Positions 53,345-62,616 of a stretch of 64,000 nucleotides of DNA are shown here, piece after piece. Location of the stretch: assembly GCA_964036665.1 (NCBI GenBank), contig OZ038531.1:21368324-21432323 (forward strand), in the 5' to 3' direction. Every line of letters starts with the position of its first letter. Position 1 is the first letter of the stretch. The DNA is from Gordius sp. MW1 (Eukaryota; Nematomorpha; Gordioida; Gordea; Gordiidae). The notes beneath the pieces were generated by a model, which was not told the origin of the DNA, made no database searches, and saw nothing but the letters and a program-made list of their open reading frames with translations. The translations under genes were made by a program, and so were the position numbers.

Positions 53345-54065
53345 TTAAATAAATTTTCATAAAATTTTTGGCATGTCTAAAAAATAAATTTTGAAATCAT
53401 TAAACAGATTTTAGCCATCTATATAGAAGATTCTACAAAGCGAAATTTCCCACCTTTTATAAATTTTTATAAAATTTTTGGCATGTCTAAAAAATAAATT
53501 TTGAAATCATTAAACAGATTTTAGCCATCTTTATAAAATATTCTATAAAGCGAAATTTCCCACCTTTTATAAATTTTTATAAAATTTTTGGCATGTCTAA
53601 AAAATAAATTTTGAAATCATTAAACAGATTTTAGCCATCTTTATAGAATATTCTATAAAGCGAAATTTCCCACCTTTTATAGAGTTTTATAAAATTTTTG
53701 GCATGTATAAAAAATAAATTTTGAATTCATTAAACAGATTTTAGCCATCTATATAGAAGATTCTACAAAGCGAAATTTCCCACCTTTTATAAAGTTTTAT
53801 AAAATTTTTGGCATGTCTAAAAAATAAATTTTGAAATCATTAGACAGATTTTAGCCATCTTTATAGAATATTCTATAAAGCGAAATTTCCAACCTTTTAT
53901 AGATTTTATAAAATTTTTGGCATGTCTAAAAAATAAATTTTGAAATCATTAAACAGATTTTAGCCATCTATATAGAAGATTCTACAAAGCTAAATTTTTA
54001 TAGAATTTTTGGCATGTCTAAAAAATAATTTTTGAAATCATTAAACGGATTTTAGCCATCTTTTA
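53345..54065 (-). repeat. 110-bp tandem array in the right arm (inverted)
   Basis: Reverse-complement copies of the left-arm unit, with GGCATGTCTAAAAAATAA recurring about every 110 bp from 53371. There are six to seven units, the last shortened. Copy number exceeds the left arm, so the two arms have changed independently. Confidence 0.9.
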
Positions 54066-55097
54066 TTCATAAATAAAACATTACTTCACTAATGCAGCAT
54101 AAGCAAAGCATAATAATTAACTATAATTTACTAGAGATTAGATTATAAATTATAATACTTTTCATTATGACGTCACAATGGGAAAAGTTTAAACTCAGTG
54201 ACGTCATGATATAACTATTTTTATTTTCTTAAATTAAAAGTTTATTACCTAAAATTGATATATTTGCTTGCCCCACCCCAAACGACCAAACCAAAAGGTT
54301 AATAATATTATCCACCCACACCCTTTAGGTGTTTAATACACTCAAACCTAAACGCCAAAGGTCACCCCGAAACATTCACCCAGAACGCTTTAGGTCTTTT
54401 TTATAAAAACGCCAAACGCCAAAGCTCTCCCAAGAAAATTCACCTAACACTGATAAGGCTGGGTGAAAATAAACGTCAACGCTTGCAGGTGACCAATAGA
54501 AACCCTTGGTTTTTTACAACACTAGTACATAGTGATACTTTTACTTTCTATTTAATTTCAGTACGCGTGTTAATTCCCCCCCTTCCCAACGCGCATATAC
54601 GACACGTAAATGAGAATACGCGAGAATGTAGTCTGTAGTCTACGACTACATCTGCCTTTCCTGGCCATGCTATTTAATGTGTAGTTGTAGTACATAGAAC
54701 TTTATTCCTTTACAATTAATTCCTAGTATGCATATGTTATTTCTTCCCCTCCCCCCGACGCGCTTATACTTATTTATTTATTTCTCCCCATATTTGATTG
54801 TTTATCAACATGAACACGCATTAGTAATTTTAATATACGCGTGTGATCGTATTGATAATTTTAATTCTGGTGTGATTTAATAATTATTTAATTCTCGGAT
54901 ACAAAATATATTAGGTAAAATTCTATGTAGTAAAAAGGAGTTTAATAATTTTACCCCTCTTCCTAAATGGGAAGAGGGTGTCCCTTTATTATGCAGCTCG
55001 TTCAATATCTCCCCTTATTCCTATTCCTCATAGCTTAAATCCCATCCTGAACAAATACAAAGAGTTCATCATCGTATTTGAAAAACAGAATATAAAT

Positions 55098-56899
55098 ATT
55101 GATAAAAAATATTCACTCGTACCTTTTAGCTTTAAAATTTGTAGGAGCGAATGAACGTTAATTCAGAGGGCTACAACTAATTTATTAAATTATTTATCTA
55201 ACCACATTATTTATTTTTTCCAATGCTAACTAAACGTTTATACAGGTTTATGCGTTTATAATTGTAAGCCATTTTGCTTTTCTTTAATTTTAATAAATTA
55301 TGAGGAAAATTTAAATAGTCAAATTATTTTTATAAAAGTCGAGACATGTCGAGATTTCTCGCCGTGACGAGATGGAGATTTATCTAGACCGAGACGAGAC
55401 GAGATTGAAACTCTAATGTATCCGACCAGACTTTAAAAATTAACAGGCTCGAGCCCGTGTAAAAAAATTATTTAGATTTTAATCATTTGAGATGTAATTT
55501 TTATCGAAATGTTTGTATAATTTATATATGTGTTACAAATATTGAAAAATCATGTAAAAATAATTAATTATCAATTATTTAGGGTCAGACGAGTCCTTCA
55601 TTTTTTAAAAGGCGACCTACACGTTGAAAATTTTTTCACTAATGGCACTTTTAGTCGGGATACAAAAAACCATATATTGCAAAAAAACGTTTAAAAATTT
55701 AATTAAGGCTACAATATTAGAAAAGTTTCTTGGATTCTTTGCATTTTTATTATTTTAAATCTATAAGTTTTTTGCTAAGGAATTAAAATGCAATAACATT
55801 TTATGGTGGAAACTTACAGAAAAAATGACTTTTAAATGTTATTATTAAATTTTTTAATGTGTATATATATTAAATCTTATATTAGTTCCTAATATATAAA
55901 CACACATTTAATTTAGGGTTGCTAGATTATCTAGATGAGGAGGCAAGGACGGGCAACTGCACCCCTCTAAATCCAAATAATCTTAATCCAAAAACACATT
56001 TATTTGCCCATTTCTAATCATTACTAACCTCCTAAAATTTTAATTCTGGATACGTCTATAGGGTTAGGGTATATATAATATCTAATTAACACTTATAATG
56101 CCCGTTGATATATTAATACATAAATAAATTATATATAATTTAATTTTCCTTGAATTATACAAACACAAATAATGAAGTAAAACATTATAAAAATCAAATT
56201 AAATATTGTAAGGGGCTTCTAGAGGGCCTTATGTATATCTAGGGCCCACCGGAGCCCGCTAGGTTATATTAATGCTCGTTCAAGCCCTGTGTTTTTTAAG
56301 CACAAGCCTATCTAAGCCCATCCCACAGGTTGGGCTTTTAGACCCGTTCACGGACCGGCCGTGTCGTGCAGGTCTATACCTAAACGAATAAACAAAAAAT
56401 GCCAAATTATCGTATGTGATGTTAAAGGTGACGAATTTATAAAGATTATTTTAAACAGTTTCTTATCTGGTATTTGCATAAAAATTCGATATTTGGAGAA
56501 CTAAGACAAACTTTTATTTAAACTTAAAATATGATAACAAATTGGTACTAAGAGCATGCATAGAAGTAAATATTAATTGACCAAATGCTAGATATGAGAA
56601 AATATAAAAATAATCATAACTAGAAATCCCCATTTTCTGCGTAAATTATAAATTTAGATTATTCTTATTAGATTTTTACCTGGGCCCATTTCCATTGCTA
56701 ATTTAATATGACTAAAATCTTTTTAATAGATATTTCTCTTTCAAAATTTAAATTTGGCATATATTTATTTAATTAATGTTGTTACGATAAATAACGGCTG
56801 GTCTTAACATTTTACATAAATTACAAAGGATAATTACTAAAATTATTGACCACAAAATTTATTTTTGGGTAGACTTCGATGGGCATTTGATAAATTAGA
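55098..56899. other. Repeat-rich DNA between element 3 and the hAT transposon
   Basis: AT-rich with a GAGACGAGAC-type simple stretch near 55345-55410, a decayed MITE at 55917 and a GC-rich repeat at about 56215-56385 ending GTCGTGCAGGTCTA, which resembles the end of the 14173 element. No gene seen. Confidence 0.55.
55917..56060. mobile_element. GGGCGTAGCCAGG hAT-like MITE, decayed
   Basis: The body is recognisable (GGGCAACTGCACCCCTCTAAATCC in part, CTAATCATTACTAACC); the right end is TTCTGGATACGTCTATAGG. Confidence 0.5.
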
Positions 56900-56907
56900 T
56901 ATCATAC

Positions 56908-59900
56908 CATTGGCGTATACAAGGGTATGATTTAAGGTTGTAACACTACCCATGAGTTTCAAATAATAAAATTTTTATATTGTATTTGCACACAAATATT
57001 ACTGATAATTATAATTATAAATTATTTTGGAAGTGTTATTAAGGTTTTCATTGCTTTTTCTATTTTTATATGTTCAAAATTTAAAAATTTTATTCGAAAT
57101 TTAAATTTTAGATAAATAGCTCCCATCTCATCCAATTTCCGAAATTTTAATATGAAACGCCAACAATATCCTTCCATTTATAACTACTTCCCTAAAAAAA
57201 TTAACTTTTCCAACGAGAAAAGTAGCAGCCAGGGTAATTTACAAATTATTATAATTCACTCTAGATTCTAGAATTTAATTTAGAAAATGTTAGTACTAGT
57301 ACTAATTCAGTAGGAGAAGAAGAGGAACATAGAGATCAGGATCAGGGTGGTAAATAAATTATATAATAAGCTAAATATAGATTCTAGAATCTATTTCCAT
57401 AGAAAAAGGTATTAATGCTGTAAGACTAAGAATACAAGAAAAAGATCAAGGTAATTTACTCTTTCTTCAAACTCAACTCACTCTCTAGAATCTTTTTTAG
57501 AAAATAATCAAACACTAGTAGATACAGCCAGTGTGAAGTCTAAAATAGATATTAGTGAGGAAAACATTCAAAATATATTAAATCTATACTTTTAGTTTTA
57601 GATGACCATGACATAGGCAATTATATTTACTCAAATTTGATTGGGATGGAGAAATTTAGAGTTTTTAAATTAATCTGGCAACCTGGGGAAAGCTTTGAGT
57701 TCCCCAAATGTGGAACTCGTAATTTAAAATTTCAATATCAGTGGTTTAAACAATGGCCATGGTTATGTTACTCCAAAAAGCTTGGAGGAGCTTTTTGTAA
57801 GTATTGTGTACTTGCAGGGAAGGTTACGGGTGGAAAAGGCTCTCAAAATTTAAATAGTTTAACTGTAAATGCTTATACCAGGTTAGATAAATTGCTAGTT
57901 TTTAAATCACAGTTTGTGCTTTTAACAGGTTCCAAAATGCAAAACAAACATTCAACATACATTCACAAAATAATTATCATTTGCATGCAGTTGACATTAT
58001 CAACTCGCTTGAAGATATTTATATTAACAAAAAACAGGCAATTGACCTTGTTATTTTAAATGAAAAAAAATTCTATTACGAAAAAACAAGGGAAGTATTA
58101 TATACTATAACGGATGCTTTAGTGTTCTGTGGCAGGCAAGGAATTGCTTTGAGAGGTATTTTAATCTAAATGTTTAGTATAGGCTCTTTTTAATAGGTCA
58201 CCGTGATTATGGCCTGTTACCAGTTGAAAATCCCAGGATAAATGATAGCAATGAAGGGAATTTCAGGGAGATCTTGATTTTACTTTCAAAGTTCAGCGAG
58301 AAAGTGAAAACTGATTTAAAAGAATGTCCTAAAAATGCTAATTACCTCTCACCTGGTATACAAAATGAATTAATTTGTATTATCAAACAACATATTCAAA
58401 CAAGAATAGTTGCAGAAATTAATAAGTCACCCTTTTTTTCACTTCTCTTGGATGAGACAACGGATATCTCAACACAAGAACAAATGGCCGTTGTTATCCG
58501 TTATGTTGATTTGAATACACAACCAACAGTGGTCAGAGAGGTCTTTTTAGAATATATCAAGATCAAGGATATGTCAGCAAAGGGGATGTTTGAAGTTGTG
58601 ATGCAGGCTCTTAAAGGTCTAAAAATTGACATTACAAAACTTAGAGGGCAGGGTTATGATGGAGCCCCAGTGATGAGTGGCTCTAAAAACGGGTTGCAGA
58701 CTTTGTTTAAGAATGTGTGCCCTAAGGCTATATATATTCATTGTGCATCGCACAATCTAAATTTGGCAATTAAAGATTCTTGCAAGATTTCCAACATTAG
58801 GAATTGTATGGGTAAGATTATGATTGTTTTTATATTTAATTTGTTTTTTATAAAAGGTGTTATTAAAAAGATTACGGATTTTATAACTTCGCCAAAAAAA
58901 TTGAATCTCTTAAACTCTGTATTGCTATCTTTGTCAACCAATCCAAAATCCTCTAAATTAACGACACTTTGTGAAACAAGGTGGACCCAAAAGCATAATG
59001 CTGTCAAGAGATTTTATGAATTTAAAGAAGCCATTTTTACTACACTTGATCATCGAGTGCAACGATTCTACTTTCATCATTGAAACAAGGCCAATTTTGG
59101 TTGTCTCTTTATATGTTGCACCAAGTATTTTCTTATACAATACATATAAGCAACTATTTGCAAACGATCAACATTGATCTATCACAGGCAATGTATGCCG
59201 CCCAAAATGCTCTTTGCCAAATTAAAGAATTGCGTAAAAATTCAGAAGAAAGGTTTCAAACTATTTTTACCAATGTTTCAACATTTGGAAAGAGTCATGA
59301 TTTTTTCATCAATATCCCTAGAAGGACGTCCCTTCAAACATTAAGGTCCAATATAGAGACAACATGCCCCGAAGTCTATTACAGGATCTCATTGTACAAT
59401 CCCTTTTTGGATTCTGTTTTAGCTGAATTAGATGAACGATTCATTAAAAACCAACAAATACTTATGGGATTTGATACCCTCTTTATTAAAGACCCCGTTC
59501 AGCTCACCCCTCAAATATTAAATAATTTTTTAATATTAGCTAAATTTTATGAAGATGATCTTGAAGGATCAGAAGAGCAGTTTAAATCCGATATTAAATC
59601 GTGGTATTCATCTTTTAAAAACTCCAATTCAGATACATTACCTAGGAATGCATTGGATACCTTATCCAATCATGCCTCCAAACTAGATCTTTATCCTAAT
59701 ATTAAAATTCTTTACCATATATTAGCAACTTTACCTGTGACAACGTGCTCTAATGAGCGGTGTTTTACAGTGCTAAAAAGACTTAAAACATATCTTAGAA
59801 GCACAATTGGACAAGAAAGGTAAACTAAATGGTTTTATTATTAATTTTTAATTTCAGGCTTACCGGATTAACGTTGCTCTATGTACACAGGCAATATACT

Positions 59901-60158
59901 CCTGAAACTAAAGATGTTGTAAATGCGTTTCTATCTAATAATCGTCGATATTGTTATTCAATTTATATCATTTTTATATTGTTATTGAATATTAATAAAT
60001 ATTTGTCTGAATTTTACTTTTAGTATTTTATTATTTTTACGCTATAGTCACTTTAAACTTTTAGAAAAAAATCATTTTTAAAAAAAAATATTTACAAAAA
60101 AATTTTGCCTTAAAAATTTTCTAACACTACCCATGAGTAAATCCTAGATACGCCTATG
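56908..60158 (+). mobile_element. Near-complete hAT DNA transposon (TTF zinc finger/DUF4371 type)
   Basis: The inverted ends are CATTGGCGTATACAAGG at 56908 and the complement of CATAGGCGTATCTAGGA ending at 60158. The flanking 8-bp duplicates are TATCATAC (56900-56907) and TAACATAC (60159-60166), matching at 7 of 8 positions. Both ends also share a subterminal ...ACACTACCCATGAG motif. The only gene inside is a hAT transposase on the plus strand. Eight-base target duplications are diagnostic of hAT elements. The start GGCGTATCTAGG resembles the GGGCGTAGCCAGG ends of the many short repeats in this window. Confidence 0.9.
57152..60023 (+). pseudogene. hAT transposase with TTF-type zinc finger (ZMYM1-like), probably broken
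   Basis: The likely start is ATG 57152, giving MKRQQYPSIYNYFPKK, a typical N-terminus of this group. Downstream come a TTF-type finger (FQYQWFKQWPWLCYS, GAFCKYCVLAGK), a DUF4371-like catalytic core (FFSLLLDETTDIS, GQGYDGAPVMSG, HCASHNLNLA) and the C-terminal dimerisation region (LPVTTCSNERCF, LKTYLRSTIGQER, LTGLTLLYVHR) ending at TAG 60021-60023. Introns of about 30-46 nt fit at 57897-57929, 58157-58195, 58812-58857 and 59820-59858. Near 59050-59090 the frame must shift without a convincing intron, so this copy carries at least one indel. Exons between 57234 and 57637 are uncertain. Few lesions suggest a fairly recent insertion. Confidence 0.87.
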
Positions 60159-60518
60159 TAACATACAAAGTCCTTTTAAAATTATAATTGTAACAAATTA
60201 ACATAGAATCTGTTATAATTGAATATATCATTGACCAACCTATATAAAATTAAAAAAAGAGTCAAGTTTCAAATTTTAGTCAGTATTATATGAGATATAT
60301 TTACCACTAGACGAGGTTGAAAGTTTTTTCATGACAATCAAGAGCAGACAAAATGCTAAATGTTACAGCACGTGATATTAAAATGTAAATTTTAAAAATT
60401 TGAGATTGAAGGGGAGGGGAAAAATTAAGGCGTAGAAGTCTATATAGAAGCGCATTAATATATGTTATAATTACCAATGTATATTTTTACAATAAACTAT
60501 CTTTTTTGTGTTAGGGGC

Positions 60519-60826
60519 ATAGACCAATAAAACCATAGACTGCCGAACAGCTGATAATTTTACAGCAAATATAGCAACCGCCATATTGTGGGAAACTGTA
60601 ACCAAACAATAGAATTCAGCAAAATTTATTGTTCTAATCTACTTATTTTTTTTTAATTTATGAATAAGATATTAGTCTTATTTATTTTCTTCAATATTTT
60701 ATCCTGGAGAAGTATAAATATACCTGTTATTGAGATTTTCCTACAAAATGGCAGCTATTTTGGTGTCTGACTGATTTCAATAGTAAAAATCGCTGTTCGG
60801 CAGTCTATGGTTTTATTAGTCTCTGG
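60519..60826. mobile_element. hAT-type MITE upstream of the NDP kinase gene
   Basis: 308 bp. The ends are inverted over about 32 bp (AATAAAACCATAGACTGCCG and its complement), with flanking 8-bp duplicates TTAGGGGC/TAAGGGGC (7 of 8). Its right edge is 150 bp from the NDP kinase ATG. Confidence 0.87.
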
Positions 60827-60976
60827 TAAGGGGCAAGGACACTTGTTACTTCATGATAAAAGCACATTTTTCATAATTAAAAATTTTATCTTTTACTTTT
60901 CGACAATTGCTCTCTACCTCACCTAAATACCTCGTGTCCCTGAATATCATTGCATTTCTAACAAACATCCTGATCT

Positions 60977-61550
60977 ATGTCTATAAAAGAAAGAACTTTC
61001 ATAGCTGTTAAGCCTGATGGCGTTCAGAGAAACATCATTGGCGAAGTTATTAAACGATTTGAACAAAAAGGATTCAAGTTGGTCGGGATGAAATTCACAA
61101 AAGTATTTGTTTAAATTTAACTTCTATAATATTTAGGCCTCCATTGAATTACTTAAAGAGCATTACAAAGATCTCAGTTCAAAACCATTCTTTAATGGTC
61201 TTGTGCAATACATGGCTTCTGGTCCAGTCTGTGCTATGGTATGTCTATTTTAAATTAGAATTTTTTACATTTAAGGCATGGGAAGGAGAGGGTGTAGTGA
61301 AAACAGGAAGAGTCATGTTGGGAGAGACTGATCCAAAAAATTCTAAGCCTGGAACCATAAGGGGTGATTTTTGTATCCAAGTGGGAAGGTATTTACATTT
61401 GTCAATGAGTGTATACAATGTTCTAGAAATATTATTCATGGAAGTGATTCAGTTGAAAGTGCCAATCGAGAGTTGGGATTGTGGTTTAAGAAGGAAGAAC
61501 TGATTGAATGGAAAAAGATTGATGAAGCAATGGTATACGAATCAAATTAA
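60977..61550 (+). CDS. NME1/2-like: Nucleoside diphosphate kinase (NME1/NME2 type)
   Basis: NDP kinase transfers the gamma-phosphate of ATP to nucleoside diphosphates through a phosphohistidine. Four exons, 60977-61102, 61137-61238, 61276-61388 and 61427-61550, give 465 nt and 154 aa, the normal length of a group I enzyme. Signatures are KPDGVQR (K12-R18), [17 protein letters not shown] and [12 protein letters not shown] with the catalytic histidine at position 118, the same number as in human NME1. The introns are only 34, 37 and 38 nt, all GT...AG. No break or missing key residue is visible. A hAT-type MITE (60519-60826) ends about 150 bp upstream of the ATG, so it may overlap the promoter or 5' UTR. 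AATAAA follows at 61581. Confidence 0.96.
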
Positions 61551-61580
61551 ACTTGCTTTTTGTTATTATATTTTGGTGCT

Positions 61581-61586
61581 AATAAA
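61581..61586 (+). terminator. Poly(A) signal of the NDP kinase gene
   Basis: AATAAA is 31 nt past the NDP kinase stop codon, implying a very short 3' UTR. Confidence 0.55.
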
Positions 61587-62329
61587 GATTTTAAGTCACA
61601 TTGATGTAATGCAATTTTATATATGTTTTTTTTTAAATATTTGAATCTTAGGTTTATAATCTTAAAACTTGACTAAATTAGGGTCAACAGTAAAGAAGAA
61701 TATTCCATTTTTTGAAGGGAAGCTAAATGATGCATAAGTTATATTTTTAATATGAACTTATAATTAATTTTATGGCTAAGCTTTACAATTGATATTTTTT
61801 TAATTTGAAATAAGATGCATCCTAAAAAATTAAGTCTTTTAAATTTTTATTTCTCAGAACGTGATTAATAATTTTTGGACTTAACAATTGAAAATATATA
61901 GAAAATTTAAAACTTGAGATTAAATTAAGATAAATTTTTTAGTTTCTTATTTAGATGATTACAACAAGTTTTAAATATTGTTTGCTCTTATTGATAAAAA
62001 CCATTTTTAAATTTTTAAAATTGCAAAGATTTTAATGATTAAAAATTACAAAAATGGCTTAATCATTTTAAGCAGTAAATTTTTAAAAAGTGAACAAAAT
62101 GATTTGGAACCTAAATTATAATTGCCCCACATCATTATAATTGGGGATGGAAGATAAAATCAATAAATCAATTTGTTTTACACTTAGCTCATTTGGTTAT
62201 TTAGGTGAGATTTTTTGGTATGGATTATATCAAAAAAGTAGATTAAATATTTGTGAGCAAAAGGGCTTAGGGTCTTAGTTAAAATAGGTGTTTAATTCCT
62301 TTTGTAATGAATAGACTGAATGAAAACTA

Positions 62330-62350
62330 AAAAATTGCATAGCAATTAAT
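62330..62350 (+). repeat. Terminal fragment of the ATTGCATAGCAATTA repeat
   Basis: AAAAATTGCATAGCAATTAA, preceded by GAATGAAAACT. Only the 3' end of the repeat is present. Confidence 0.55.
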
Positions 62351-62470
62351 AATAAGGGTTATTTACTGTTTTTGTAAGTTTCACGTGCTTAGATCAGATT
62401 CAACAAAGATATTGACATCTAATATTTTATGTAAAAACATTTTTTGATATAAATGAAGACGATAGAATTT

Positions 62471-62565
62471 GTATGCCCCCAAAAAAAAATTTCAATGCAA
62501 AAACTTTGAAAAATTAAAAAAATCTATGTTTTGCCCCCCTCTAATTGAACTTTTAAACGTTTTAC

Positions 62566-62596
<31 letters not shown>

Positions 62597-62616
62597 TCCA
62601 AACCTGGCACGCCCCT
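62471..62616. mobile_element. GGGCGTAGCCAGG hAT-like MITE, variant subfamily, with 29-C tract
   Basis: Shares AATGCAAAAACTTTGAAAAA and TAATCCAAACCTGGC with 5203-5363. A homopolymer of 29 C occupies 62565-62593. The left end is lost. Confidence 0.75.

Larger units (their letters stand above)
51655..54524. mobile_element. 2.87-kb foldback-like hAT element with long inverted arms
   Basis: The ends are TAGTGTTGTAAAAACGG and ...TTTACAACACTA, flanked by a perfect 8-bp duplication GTACATAG (51647-51654 and 54525-54532) inside the 3' LTR of element 3. The inverted arms run about 51655-52672 and 53312-54524. Each arm contains a unique outer part of about 480 bp and an array of 110-bp repeats. The central spacer is about 640 bp. 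A second copy of the left terminal 56 bp occurs inside at 52862-52917. No transposase is encoded. The termini match the short MITEs at 13859, 17850, 31305 and 33335, so it is the long member of that family. Confidence 0.92.
46201..55092 (+). mobile_element. LTR retrotransposon, element 3 (old, gutted host of two nested insertions)
   Basis: The outermost element of a nested stack. Its 5' LTR is 46201-47019 and its 3' LTR is 51453-55092, split by a hAT insertion. A perfect 5-bp target duplication TAAAT lies at 46196-46200 and 55093-55097. A primer-binding site TGGTGTCAGAAG starts at 47021, one base after the LTR as in the other two elements. A leader and a short pol fragment (about 47215-47400) resemble 37757-37960 of element 1. 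Little else remains; element 2 is inserted at CGATG. A purine-rich GGAAAACGGGAAGG precedes the 3' LTR. Removing the hAT element and its duplicate leaves a 3' LTR of about 762 bp, shorter than the 5' copy because about 57 bp near 46940-46996 is absent from it. Confidence 0.87.
51453..55092 (+). repeat. 3' LTR of element 3, interrupted by a hAT element
   Basis: The two parts are 51453-51654 and 54533-55092. The interruption is the 2870-bp element 51655-54524 plus one copy of the GTACATAG duplication. The LTR ends ACAGAATA and is followed by the target duplicate TAAAT. Confidence 0.87.
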
